A stretch of 64,000 nucleotides of DNA from Pseudoalteromonas byunsanensis (GTDB lineage: Bacteria; Pseudomonadota; Gammaproteobacteria; Enterobacterales; Alteromonadaceae): contig NZ_MNAN01000032.1 of assembly GCF_001854475.1 (NCBI RefSeq), positions 360,118 through 424,117 of the forward strand. The letters are read 5' to 3'. Below the pieces are notes generated by a model. It was not told the DNA's origin, made no database searches, and saw only the letters and a list, made by a program, of their open reading frames with translations. Position 1 is the stretch's first letter, and every line of letters starts with the position of its first letter. This document shows positions 29,532-38,443 of the stretch, piece by piece. The position numbers and the translations under genes were made by a program.

Positions 29532-29810
29532 ATGCCAAAAGCCTGTGCCTACCATATCCTGGTAAAAACCGAAAAAGAATGTCTAGCAATCAAAGACAAG
29601 CTCGCCAAAGGTGGAGATTTCAACAAACTAGCCAAACAATATTCGATTTGCCCGTCAAAAAAGCGCGGAGGCGACTTAGGTGAATTTAACAAAGGTGACA
29701 TGGTTAAAGCATTTGATGATGTGGTGTTTAAAAAACCTCTTTTCGAAGTACACGGTCCGGTAAAAACCAAATTTGGCTATCACTTAATCAAAACAGTTTA
29801 TAGAACATAA
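29532..29810 (+). CDS. ppiC: Parvulin-type peptidyl-prolyl isomerase PpiC
   Basis: A 92-residue single-domain parvulin that isomerises X-Pro bonds, cytoplasmic because no signal peptide is present. Motifs are [27 protein letters not shown] and the ending [11 protein letters not shown]. Length matches E. coli PpiC (93). ATG at 29532 is chosen because TAGGAG ends 5 bases before it; an in-frame TTG at 29514 would add six residues. A GC-rich hairpin follows immediately. Confidence 0.95.
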   Translation: MPKACAYHILVKTEKECLAIKDKLAKGGDFNKLAKQYSICPSKKRGGDLGEFNKGDMVKAFDDVVFKKPLFEVHGPVKTKFGYHLIKTVYRT

Positions 29811-29812
29811 AA

Positions 29813-29830
29813 TGGGGCCCTAAGGCCCCA
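29813..29830 (-). terminator. Intrinsic terminator between ppiC and the exported-protein gene
   Basis: Stem TGGGGCC/GGCCCCA with loop CTAA. The T-rich tract TTTTA follows the hairpin on the minus strand, so it best fits termination of the minus-strand pair ending at 29854. On the plus strand it follows ppiC by 2 bases but lacks a T-tract. Confidence 0.7.
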
Positions 29831-29853
29831 CTCAAACTTCATACCTGACAAAA

Positions 29854-30381
29854 TTATTCAAAATAGAAGTTATATTCATCGAGTAAGGCTTTAACTTTGG
29901 CGTCGTTACTAAGCTTACTGACCACTTCAGGAATAGTCGACTTAACCCAAGTCACAATGTCTTTATCTAACTTTCTATCATACTGAGCCAACCAAATATT
30001 ATCCGATTCGGTGACATTTTTAATGAAACTATACTCAGTAAGTAGCTGTCCATTAACCAGTATTCTATAAGATAGCTTTAAGTCTTTGTTACTAACCACT
30101 GGCAATATGCCTAAAGTGCTCGCAGATAAAAGAATGGATGTAGCTTCAGCAGCCGCTCCACCTGAAGTCGTATCCTGCTCTAAATAAGCGACAACTTTTA
30201 TTGGACTACCTGGTAACTCGGCTGAAATATCAGCAAACATTGGATAGGCTTTAAGCTCATCCATAAGGAAGTCATCTACGATATTTATGAATTGCGCTGG
30301 TGGCAACACTAGAGAAGCTTTTACGTGCAGGCTTGTAACCATTAGAAACGCGATAACTGATAAAATAAGTACTTTTTTCAC
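29854..30381 (-). CDS. Uncharacterised exported protein, partner of the protease lipoprotein
   Basis: A 175-residue protein with a signal peptide (about 1-22, MKKVLILSVIAFLMVTSLHVKA) and no recognised domain. The mature part contains KVVAYLEQDTTSGGAAAEATSIL and LKLSYRILVNGQLLTEYSF, then an Asp/Lys-rich helical end. Its layout (a strand-rich core with KLSYRILVNG) is loosely like the N-terminal region of the neighbouring protease (ITLNYEVFTSDG). It starts 13 bases after the protease gene ends, so the two are co-transcribed. The pair has a higher A+T content than its flanks. Function unknown. Confidence 0.7.
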   Translation of the reverse strand: MKKVLILSVIAFLMVTSLHVKASLVLPPAQFINIVDDFLMDELKAYPMFADISAELPGSPIKVVAYLEQDTTSGGAAAEATSILLSASTLGILPVVSNKDLKLSYRILVNGQLLTEYSFIKNVTESDNIWLAQYDRKLDKDIVTWVKSTIPEVVSKLSNDAKVKALLDEYNFYFE

Positions 30382-30394
30382 AATTTAGTTCCTG

Positions 30395-31603
30395 TTATTG
30401 ATAACACGCAATTGATGTTGTTGACTCTAGAGTAAGTTTTGTGGAGACAATGTCGTTTCTTTTTCCTTGCTTAAACGGGATATTGTGTTTATTCAGAAAC
30501 TTCTTAATCATTTCTGGCGTTGTTGCAAAGTTCACATTTTGCGGTATTACACCCTGCTCAATTAGACTTTTTGTATTAAGTGAACTTGTCGTTACTCCCA
30601 ATAATTCGTTATTGTCTGAAACCAAAGGTCCACCGCTTGAACCTGGTTGCACAGGTGCACTAAATTGATAAGTAGACTTTGAACCTGATAAGCCCTTTAC
30701 TGATGTAATGTTACCGAATGTCATATTTGGCGATGATTCCAGTAACCCTTCTAATGGGTAGCTAACTGATGTAAGTTTTTCACCTAACTCTAGTGAATTT
30801 TCTGAAGGCAACTGTAGGTAACTAGAACTCTCTTTACCCGATTTAATTACGGCTAAATCTAGTAGAGTACTACTTGCATCTGCTTGAACTGCCTTATATT
30901 CATCACCTACTTTTACTTTTGTAACTAAACAACTTCTCAAAACATGCGCCGCAGTAAGTAAGTCACCGTCTTGATTGATGTAAAAACCAGTACCTGTACT
31001 AATCGGTTTTTCATTAATTAGTTTGTCTAAGTCAAAACCAGCTAAAGACACTAAGGGTATATTTGACACTTGGCTAGCGTGCTTATTCACAAATCGTGAT
31101 AGAACAGCTAACATTGCCTTATAAGAAGAATTATAAAAGCCTGCATCACTATTTAGGTAGTTATACCCACTTGTCTCTACAACTTCATCTTTAAACAAAG
31201 AGTTACCGTCTGACGTAAACACTTCATAATTTAAAGTTATTTTTAGGTCACCAGCTTCCAAGTCCCAAGTTGGGTCAAGCTTAAATACGTACTGAGCATC
31301 TTGCTTGCTTTCAAACCAACTAAATTCGTTAAAATAGTTATTGAAAATAGAGTGAGTCGCTTCTGTTAACGCCTTACCTGGTTTATGGATGCGACCCACA
31401 GCAAAAAACTCACTCTTGAGTTTACTATTAGGTACATACACAGCTACCTTTGTTTGCAAAGGTAAAACAATATCTTTATTTACCTTGTATTTTTTATTTG
31501 AAACCGTGTTTGGTTTCACTCGGGTTGTGCTATTACACCCTGCAAGTAAGCTACTACAAATTGCAATAAGCATTAATAATCTGAGCATTTTTATGCCTTT
31601 CAA
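30395..31603 (-). CDS. Lipoprotein with trypsin-like serine protease domain
   Basis: A 402-residue exported lipoprotein: signal peptide ending LLAGCNST (lipid on that Cys), an uncharacterised N-terminal domain of about 170 residues, then a chymotrypsin/trypsin-fold protease. The catalytic triad is visible as His in LLTAAHVLRS, Asp in STLLDLAVIKSG and Ser in PVQPGSSGGPLVSDN. No PDZ domain follows, unlike DegP/DegS. Start is ATG at 31603 with an in-frame ATG five codons later. It probably acts in the periplasm attached to a membrane; target unknown. It is followed by the exported 175-residue partner. Confidence 0.85.
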   Translation of the reverse strand: MKGIKMLRLLMLIAICSSLLAGCNSTTRVKPNTVSNKKYKVNKDIVLPLQTKVAVYVPNSKLKSEFFAVGRIHKPGKALTEATHSIFNNYFNEFSWFESKQDAQYVFKLDPTWDLEAGDLKITLNYEVFTSDGNSLFKDEVVETSGYNYLNSDAGFYNSSYKAMLAVLSRFVNKHASQVSNIPLVSLAGFDLDKLINEKPISTGTGFYINQDGDLLTAAHVLRSCLVTKVKVGDEYKAVQADASSTLLDLAVIKSGKESSSYLQLPSENSLELGEKLTSVSYPLEGLLESSPNMTFGNITSVKGLSGSKSTYQFSAPVQPGSSGGPLVSDNNELLGVTTSSLNTKSLIEQGVIPQNVNFATTPEMIKKFLNKHNIPFKQGKRNDIVSTKLTLESTTSIACYQ

Positions 31604-31854
31604 AATTTCAAAGGGCGGTACAATACGCTTTTCTCCTCAAAATATAAAGCTCAAATAATGCACGACTGTGAAAATTTATGACAAGCACCGCCCCCTCTCA
31701 TTGCCAAGTAAAGTTTATCTTTTGACTGTATACAGCAAAGATCGACTATTTAAATAAGCATTCTAAATTTTCGATTAGTACAATAGCTTTTAATCACTTT
31801 TTTTTACGTTCATTTCTTCTACACTGTACTTAGTTCAATTCAAGAGGATTTTTT

Positions 31855-32118
31855 ATGTTTACAGTAATTTTTGGCCGTGAAGGTTGTCCCTATTGCGTAC
31901 GTGCAAAAGAAGTTGCTGAACGTTTAAGTGTACAACGTGACGATTTTAAGTTCCGTTATGTAGATATTATCAAAGAGGGCGTGAGCAAAGCCGACTTAGA
32001 AAAATCGGCGGGCAAACCGTGTCCAACAGTGCCACAAATATTTATCGACGAAAACCATATTGGTGGTTTTACTGAATTTGAAGCCTACGCCAAAGAAAAT
32101 TTAGACCTTTACAATTAA
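31855..32118 (+). CDS. grxA: Glutaredoxin 1 (GrxA)
   Basis: Small glutathione-dependent disulfide reductase, 87 residues, electron donor for ribonucleotide reductase and others. The active site CPYC is at Cys11 and Cys14 (GREGCPYCVRAKEVAERL), the cis-Pro region is TVPQIFIDENHIGGF, all as in E. coli GrxA (85 residues). Preceded by AAGAGGA about 8 bases before ATG. A hairpin follows after about 20 bases. Confidence 0.94.
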   Translation: MFTVIFGREGCPYCVRAKEVAERLSVQRDDFKFRYVDIIKEGVSKADLEKSAGKPCPTVPQIFIDENHIGGFTEFEAYAKENLDLYN

Positions 32119-32135
32119 ACTCAACAAACTCTCAT

Positions 32136-32161
32136 AAAAAAACCGAGCCATGAGCTCGGTT
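32136..32161 (-). terminator. Rho-independent terminator-like hairpin, T-tract on the minus strand
   Basis: Stem AACCGAGC (32141-32148) with GCTCGGTT (32154-32161), loop CATGA. On the plus strand, after grxA, only TTAAAA follows, a poor terminator. On the minus strand a run of seven T follows the stem, the ideal form. No minus-strand gene is known upstream of it, so it may end an unannotated transcript starting between grxA and deaD; alternatively it works imperfectly for grxA. Confidence 0.6.
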
Positions 32162-32293
32162 AAAAAACGTTCGACAATAGCAACTTAGTAAACACATTGT
32201 TAATTACCTAATTCAAAAACGATTAAAAAACGTACAACTTCAACCACATATAAAATAGTTCCAATTAGTACAAGCATTTGATGCGCTTTTCCT

Positions 32294-32332
32294 ATACAAT
32301 GCGCGCCTCTTTAAATTCGTTGAGGCGCATTA
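32294..32332 (+). promoter_or_regulatory. deaD promoter -10 and SD-sequestering hairpin
   Basis: A -10 element (TATACAAT, about 32294-32300) is followed by GCGCCTC (32303-32309) that pairs with GAGGCGC (32322-32328), extended by AATGCG/CATT with a two-base bulge. The right arm holds the GAGG ribosome site 7 bases before the deaD ATG. If transcription starts at about 32300-32305, the short leader would fold the ribosome site into the stem. Position of the transcription start is inferred. Confidence 0.45.
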
Positions 32333-34174
32333 ATGTCAGAACCAGTCACGTTTAAATCTTTAGATCTTTCTCCTGCAATTTTAAAAGCAGTCGAAGAGCA
32401 AGGATACAAGACACCATCTGAGATCCAAGCTCAATGTATACCGTTATTGCTAGAAAGAAAGGACGTACTGGGACTAGCGCAGACGGGTACAGGTAAAACA
32501 GCAGCATTTGCATTACCATTATTGAACAATATTGACCCGGCTACTAAGCAGCCACAAATTTTGGTGTTAACACCAACTCGTGAACTTGCCATTCAGGTGG
32601 CAGAAGCATTTGAACAATATGCTAAATACACTAAAGGTGTTGAAGTACTCGCACTGTATGGTGGACAGAGCTATGGCATTCAGTTGAGCGCATTGCGCCG
32701 CGGTGCACAAATCATTGTTGCTACTCCGGGCCGCTTAATTGACCATATCAACCGCAAGACAATAGATTTGTCTGACTTACGTGCACTTGTGCTAGATGAA
32801 GCAGATGAAATGTTACGCATGGGATTCATCGATGATGTTGAAAGCATCATGGAAAAAACGCCGAAAAATAAGCAAACTTGTTTATTCTCTGCAACCATGC
32901 CTAAGCAGATCCAATCTATTTGTGCGAAGTACTTAGATAACCCAGAGCAGGTTCATATCTCTGCACGTAACTCTACCGTTTCTACTGTAGAGCAGGTATT
33001 TTGGCGTGCAAGCGTACACAAAAACAAGGCCATCGTTCGCTTTTTAGAAGCGGAAGAATATGACGGCGCTATTGTGTTCGTACGTACACGAAATGATACC
33101 GTACAGCTTGCAGAATTACTTGAACATGAAGGTTTTTCAGCAGCTCCGCTTAATGGTGATATGAACCAGCAAGCGCGTGAGCGTACTGTCGAGCGTTTGA
33201 AAAATGGTTTACTAGATATCGTTATCGCAACAGATGTTGCTGCACGAGGTCTAGACGTTGACCGTTTAAGTTTAGTTATCAACTACGATATTCCACAAGA
33301 CAGCGAAGCATACGTTCACCGTATCGGTCGTACAGGTCGTGCGGGGCGTAGTGGTAAAGCGATATTGTTCGTAAAGCATAACGAGCGTTATTTACTACGC
33401 AATATTGTGCGTCATACTAAATCTGAAATTGCTGAAGTTGAGCTTCCTACCGCTAAAGTGGTTGAAGCTAAGCGCATCGCAAGCTTACAAACTAAGCTTT
33501 CTACCGCTCTTGAGCACAAAGACATCACGTTCTTTAATGATGTAGCGAAAGATTTAGCGCAAAAGCTTGAGTTAAGTGCTGAAGATTTAGCAGGTGCATT
33601 ACTTTGTTTAGCTCAGCAGCAATCACCACTGAAAGTGGAAGAGATCAAGTTCCAACGCGAACGTCGCGAACGTGATGACCGTCGTGATGACCGTCGTGAA
33701 GGTCGTGGTCGTGATGCTGCTCGCGGTGAGCGTAAAGGCCGTGAACGTGCTCCTGAACGTTCTGGTGAGCGTTCAGATCGTGGTCCACGTAACAGCTCAC
33801 AAGGCCCTATGGATACATATCGTATCGAAGTAGGTCGTGATCATGGTGTTCAAGTTAAGAACATTGTAGGTGCAATTGCGAACGAAGCTGATATTTCAAG
33901 CAAGTTTATCGGTGACATCCGTCTGTTCAATGAACACAGTACGGTTCAGTTACCACAAAACATGCCTGCTGATGTCGTATCACACTTCCAGAATGTGTTT
34001 ATCTGTAAGCGTCCGATGAAGCTAACTAAGAGCTCACACCCAGCTGATCAGGCTGGTAGTTCTGAGCCTCGTGGTGAAAGAAAGCGTAGCTTTAAAGACC
34101 CACGCAGTGAAGGCAAACGTCCACCTCGTCGTGATGGTGAACGCAAAGAGCGTAGAGCTGTAAGCTTCAGCTAA
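32333..34174 (+). CDS. deaD: DEAD-box RNA helicase DeaD (CsdA)
   Basis: ATP-dependent RNA helicase important for ribosome assembly and mRNA turnover at low temperature. Of 613 residues, the RecA-like core carries AQTGTGKT (49-56), PTRELA, DEAD (155-158), SAT and the motif HRIGRTGRAGRSG. The C-terminal part has a DbpA-type RNA-binding domain (about 490-560) preceded by an Arg/Asp/Gly-rich linker (about 440-488) and followed by a basic tail. Length and the DeaD-like linker match E. coli DeaD (629). A strong terminator follows. Confidence 0.96.
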   Translation: MSEPVTFKSLDLSPAILKAVEEQGYKTPSEIQAQCIPLLLERKDVLGLAQTGTGKTAAFALPLLNNIDPATKQPQILVLTPTRELAIQVAEAFEQYAKYTKGVEVLALYGGQSYGIQLSALRRGAQIIVATPGRLIDHINRKTIDLSDLRALVLDEADEMLRMGFIDDVESIMEKTPKNKQTCLFSATMPKQIQSICAKYLDNPEQVHISARNSTVSTVEQVFWRASVHKNKAIVRFLEAEEYDGAIVFVRTRNDTVQLAELLEHEGFSAAPLNGDMNQQARERTVERLKNGLLDIVIATDVAARGLDVDRLSLVINYDIPQDSEAYVHRIGRTGRAGRSGKAILFVKHNERYLLRNIVRHTKSEIAEVELPTAKVVEAKRIASLQTKLSTALEHKDITFFNDVAKDLAQKLELSAEDLAGALLCLAQQQSPLKVEEIKFQRERRERDDRRDDRREGRGRDAARGERKGRERAPERSGERSDRGPRNSSQGPMDTYRIEVGRDHGVQVKNIVGAIANEADISSKFIGDIRLFNEHSTVQLPQNMPADVVSHFQNVFICKRPMKLTKSSHPADQAGSSEPRGERKRSFKDPRSEGKRPPRRDGERKERRAVSFS

Positions 34175-34205
34175 TCTCATAAAGTAGCAACTTGATTGCT
34201 CATTA

Positions 34206-34235
34206 AAAAAAGCCGCTTTTTGAAGCGGCTTTTTT
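34206..34235 (+). terminator. Intrinsic terminator of deaD
   Basis: Stem GCCGCTT (34212-34218) and AAGCGGC (34223-34229), loop TTTG, flanked by A-run and T-run of six, about 30 bases after the deaD stop codon. Confidence 0.93.
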
Positions 34236-34369
34236 GTTTTCCAAATTGAAAGTGCTTTACGTAACTCGATGAGCATCAATGCATTAAATACCCCTACCCA
34301 CCTTCAGAGATAGATGAATAAACAGCTTTATGCTACATTTTTGAACATATTTAAAAACCGAGCATTCAT

Positions 34370-35572
34370 ATGGCCCTGCTTTATCGTTGTTACCACTTTA
34401 TCCTCAAATGCATCGTTATTTTAGTTGGTGTACCTAACCCCAAATTACATCGCGGCAATAACGCACTCCAAAGCGCTTTACAGGCGCTCAAACTCAAAAA
34501 ACAGTCTCATGTGCTGGTAGTCACTGACCGTACTCTCGTTAAGCTTCCCGAGACAGTAAAACTACTCGATATCATCAAGCAACAACAACTTGAAGCAGTC
34601 GTTTTTTGTGACGTTAGTCCAAACCCTACGATAGAAAATGTTGAGCAAGGCTATGACAGTTACTGCCATAGCCACTGTTGCGCCATCATTGCCATCGGAG
34701 GAGGCTCAGTCATCGACTGTGCCAAGCTAATTGGAGCCAAAACTGTCAAGCCAAATAAAGCGATAACAGACTTCAAAGGCCTGTTTAAAATACTCAAGCG
34801 CCTGCCACCTAATATTGCCATCCCGACTACCGCTGGTACCGGCGCAGAAACAACCGTTGCAGCGGTTGTTAACGACTCAAAAGAGCAACAAAAATACGCA
34901 GCTACGGATTTCTCGTTGGTACCGCAACACGCCGTACTGCTACCTGAACTGACCACCAGTTTGCCAAAACACTTAACAGCCACAACGGCGATAGATGCCC
35001 TGACTCATGCAATAGAGGCACTGCTAAGCATCAACTGCTTACGCTATAGTAAAGAGCGGGCCCTTCAGGCTTGTGATTTAATTTTTAGCTATTTACCAAG
35101 TGCCTACCAAAATGGTAAAGACTTGTACGCAAGAGAACAGCTTTTATTAGCCTCATTTTATGCGGGACAGGCGTTTACTCGTACTTCAGTGGGGTACGTA
35201 CATGCTATTTCGCACCAGCTCAGTGCCAACTATGGCACAGCTCATGGATTATCAAATGCAGTGTTATTGTTACCGGTGTTACGCTGGTATGGCACGCGTA
35301 TTGATAATACGCTGGCTTTAATTGCGCGTGAATGCCGACTAACGTCTTTAGATTACCCCATAGCGCGTCAGGCAGAAGATTTGCTCACTCATATTGAACA
35401 ACTTCTGAGTGACATGCATATTCAAACTACTTTTAGTGAGCTGCGCGATGAGGATATTGATGCCCTTGCTAAGTCGGCGCTAAAAGAAGCCCACCCTGAC
35501 TACCCAGTGCCACATTTTATGAACCTGCAAGAGTGTAGAGGTATTTTAACATCCGTCAGCGTTACAGCTTAA
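34370..35572 (+). CDS. Iron-containing alcohol dehydrogenase
   Basis: Group III (iron-dependent) NAD(P)-linked alcohol dehydrogenase of 400 residues, cytosolic. Motifs are [15 protein letters not shown] (nucleotide binding), [11 protein letters not shown] and the metal-site Asp and His residues in [12 protein letters not shown] and in [27 protein letters not shown]. The substrate is not predictable; family members reduce aldehydes such as butanal or oxidise short alcohols. The gene overlaps the end of the convergent chemoreceptor gene by about 11 bases. Confidence 0.92.
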   Translation: MALLYRCYHFILKCIVILVGVPNPKLHRGNNALQSALQALKLKKQSHVLVVTDRTLVKLPETVKLLDIIKQQQLEAVVFCDVSPNPTIENVEQGYDSYCHSHCCAIIAIGGGSVIDCAKLIGAKTVKPNKAITDFKGLFKILKRLPPNIAIPTTAGTGAETTVAAVVNDSKEQQKYAATDFSLVPQHAVLLPELTTSLPKHLTATTAIDALTHAIEALLSINCLRYSKERALQACDLIFSYLPSAYQNGKDLYAREQLLLASFYAGQAFTRTSVGYVHAISHQLSANYGTAHGLSNAVLLLPVLRWYGTRIDNTLALIARECRLTSLDYPIARQAEDLLTHIEQLLSDMHIQTTFSELRDEDIDALAKSALKEAHPDYPVPHFMNLQECRGILTSVSVTA

Positions 35573-37595
35573 AGCGACTAACTAATTCGGTCAGTGAATT
35601 TGCAAAGCGACTGAGCGATTCACTGGCCTGTGCCATGTGCTGCATTTCGCTGGCGTTATCTTTAGCGGTTTTCTGAGCGTTTTCCATCACACTCTCGATT
35701 TGTTGACAATGAGATACCTGTTCATTGGCCGCTCCGCTGGCGCGGCTACTCAATTCATTAACTTGAACCAATACTTGCTCAATCTGGCCAATCGCCTCAG
35801 ATAAAGACTCACTGCGTGCTGCACATTCCTGCGTACCTGATTGCCCCTCTAAAATAGCACTGTTAGCCAATTTTGTATCCTGTTGTAACGACTCGATCAT
35901 AGTGTTGATCTCGCTGGTTGATGACTGCGTGCGTGCAGCCAGCGTTCTGACTTCATCAGCAACAACCGCAAAGCCGCGGCCTTGTTCACCCGCTCGAGCC
36001 GCTTCAATTGCAGCGTTCAGTGCAAGTAAATTGGTTTGCTCTGCAATTGAGATAATTGTGTCTAAAATAGACTCTATGTTTTGGCTACGTTGTGTTAATT
36101 TCTCCATAACCTCAACTGTGTCTGCCATTTTACTATTGAGCGACAACATATGTTGTTTGTTATCATTGGCTATCTCATTGACGCTCAAACTTTGCTGTTC
36201 TGCTTCTTTGATGCTACTAAGCGTCGTAGCTGACTCATCGCTAACTTGTTGAGCACTAAGTGCTATTTGTGAGGCCAATCCTGCCGCGCTATCGATGCGC
36301 TGCAATTGCTGTTGGGCATTTTTCGCAAGTGTTTGACTACGTTGCTGGGTCGAGTCTGACATATGCTCCAATTCATGGACCTTTTTATTAATGTCTTCCA
36401 ATAGCACTCGAAGACTATCTTTTACACGATTAATATTATCGATCAACATGCCAAACTCATCATCGCTACGTTTTTTCATGTCTCTTGAAAAGTCGCCTTG
36501 AGCCAGATACCCAAGCATTTTGTTCACGGCAGCCAACGGCCCTAGCATCGCACGACTTGTTGAAGTAGCGATAAAGATAGCAAGGACAATAAACACCACA
36601 GCCATAATCAACGCGGCTTTTTGTGCTTGCTGAATTTTTTGTTCCGCAATGTTTTCATAATAATTAAATTGATCATCAGCGGCTTTTTGTAAGCCCTCTA
36701 GCGTATTTTGAATTCGCTCCGTTGCCTGCTCGGCTTGCTGGTAAGCTTTCTCTGATTGTGCCAATGCTGATAACTTCATCGCCACACTTTGATACAGGCT
36801 TCCAGGCTCATCTACCAGAGCCGTAATTAAAGCTAATTGCTCACTAAACTCTGATAGTAATTCCTCTGCATCTAACCCCTGTGACTGGCGCTTTAAAAAT
36901 TGCAGATTGTCGCGAATGTTACCTAATAAAAATCGTACATCGTCTTGTTGAGCCTGCCAGTTCTGCCCTTCAAACTGATTCACCACCTTCACATTATCAC
37001 TTAGGGTATACATCATGTCATCAATGCGAATACCCGTGCCCGCTACTTCCGCAAGCTGACGTGCATTGGTTGTCTCTATCAACTCTAGATTAAGCATGGC
37101 ATCGCTAGCGAGGCTACGGTACTGTTCAAATTGCTGGATCTGGTTACTAATAAGCTGCCTTTGCTCTATCGCTGTAAGCTTTGCTGATAATAAGGACTTT
37201 GCTTCGCGCTCGATACCTTTACTCACTGAGACTATCGTATTCAAAAGTGCGGTAAATTGTTGTTTGTCTTGAGTGATATTTTGAAGTGTAGACAATTGCT
37301 TTTGATACATTTGCTGTTGTTCAATAAAACGCTGCTCTATAACTCTCAACCGATCCCTATCATTTTCACTGTAAGCTTTTGAGATTAATTTGCTCAGCGT
37401 ACTTTGTTGTAATTGCAGGGTGTTGGCAGTTTTTAAAATAGGTAACGCAACACTTTTTACTTCAGTGTTGGCATGGTTGATTTGCTTTAAAGCAGTATAG
37501 GCAAGGCCACTTGATATCAAAAGTAAAATACCCAAGCTGGTAAAGCCTAAAATAATTTTTTGCTTGATGGTAAGTTGTTTAAACATTTGGGCCAC
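35562..37595 (-). CDS. Methyl-accepting chemotaxis protein
   Basis: A 677-residue transmembrane chemoreceptor. TM1 is at about 14-35, a periplasmic helical domain of some 290 residues follows, then TM2 near 330-350 ([19 protein letters not shown]), a HAMP domain, and the signalling hairpin with the conserved tip [20 protein letters not shown] and [15 protein letters not shown]. No C-terminal CheR-binding pentapeptide is present. The sensor region is helical, like four-helix-bundle or helical bimodular ligand domains. The ligand is unknown. Its 3' end overlaps the convergent alcohol dehydrogenase gene by 11 bases. Confidence 0.94.
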   Translation of the reverse strand: MAQMFKQLTIKQKIILGFTSLGILLLISSGLAYTALKQINHANTEVKSVALPILKTANTLQLQQSTLSKLISKAYSENDRDRLRVIEQRFIEQQQMYQKQLSTLQNITQDKQQFTALLNTIVSVSKGIEREAKSLLSAKLTAIEQRQLISNQIQQFEQYRSLASDAMLNLELIETTNARQLAEVAGTGIRIDDMMYTLSDNVKVVNQFEGQNWQAQQDDVRFLLGNIRDNLQFLKRQSQGLDAEELLSEFSEQLALITALVDEPGSLYQSVAMKLSALAQSEKAYQQAEQATERIQNTLEGLQKAADDQFNYYENIAEQKIQQAQKAALIMAVVFIVLAIFIATSTSRAMLGPLAAVNKMLGYLAQGDFSRDMKKRSDDEFGMLIDNINRVKDSLRVLLEDINKKVHELEHMSDSTQQRSQTLAKNAQQQLQRIDSAAGLASQIALSAQQVSDESATTLSSIKEAEQQSLSVNEIANDNKQHMLSLNSKMADTVEVMEKLTQRSQNIESILDTIISIAEQTNLLALNAAIEAARAGEQGRGFAVVADEVRTLAARTQSSTSEINTMIESLQQDTKLANSAILEGQSGTQECAARSESLSEAIGQIEQVLVQVNELSSRASGAANEQVSHCQQIESVMENAQKTAKDNASEMQHMAQASESLSRFANSLTELVSRFKL

Positions 37596-37819
37596 AGTGC
37601 AAAGAGCACACTCCTAATACAAATCAAAAGGTTAATATTTCACACATCTTCAGAAATTAGAATAAAAACTTTAAAATATATTGTTATATCAAACCTCTAA
37701 ATTGCAAAAAACACAAAAAACCTAATTAAACATGGCACAACAGAGCTAACTCAACAACTTTATGTGCTAACTTTTGCTCTATCAATATATGAAATTCAAA
37801 CTTTTGGATAAATTCATCT

Positions 37820-38290
37820 ATGCAACAGCAGACCTTATTAGCAGCAAAACAGTTACTAAGCCAGTCAAGTCTAGCAGTTTTATCTACCTTATCTAAGGCT
37901 ATGCCTGGCTACCCTTTTGGCTCAACCGTCCATTTTATCTCTGATGCCTCTGGAGGGGTTTACCTCTTTATCAGTGATTTAGCACAGCATACAAAGAACC
38001 TGAGTCTGTCTCCAAAGCTGTCTCTCACCGTTTTTGCTTCTGACCTTACGCAAACTGCCGATGCATCAAGGTTAACCTTACTCGCAGACGCGAAAAAACT
38101 AGCAAAAGCAGACAGCCAGTCACTCATCGAGCAATTTGTACAGCAGATCCCAAGCGCCTCACAGTATGCTCAACTAGCAGATTTTTATATTTGGCAACTA
38201 GATATCGTTCGAGTGAGGTTTATATCTGGATTTGGCGAAATATTCTGGCTGGAAAAAGACCAATGGCATATACCGAACGAACTCGAATAG
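37820..38290 (+). CDS. Pyridoxamine 5'-phosphate oxidase-like protein (HugZ-type flavin/haem barrel)
   Basis: A 156-residue split-barrel protein. The segment AVLSTLSKAMPGYPFGSTVHFISDASGGVYLFIS and the later HTKNLSLSPKLSLTVF are typical of the PPOX/HugZ family, where the fold binds FMN or haem. It lacks the longer C-terminal DUF2470 domain seen in full HugZ proteins. The following phosphatase-lipid kinase gene is in the same direction, 150 bases away. The role (haem handling or flavin-dependent reduction) is not decided by sequence. Confidence 0.8.
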   Translation: MQQQTLLAAKQLLSQSSLAVLSTLSKAMPGYPFGSTVHFISDASGGVYLFISDLAQHTKNLSLSPKLSLTVFASDLTQTADASRLTLLADAKKLAKADSQSLIEQFVQQIPSASQYAQLADFYIWQLDIVRVRFISGFGEIFWLEKDQWHIPNELE

Positions 38291-38443
38291 GAAAATGTCG
38301 CGTATTCTGCTAGGGTGTTAATAACAGGCATCAAAATGCTTTTGACTTAATAAATAATAAAATCAATGCTTTTTGCGACTGCATTCACAAAAAGCATTCG
38401 CAAAATGCATGTGCAAACTTGCGTTCATAGAGGCCATAAGCCA

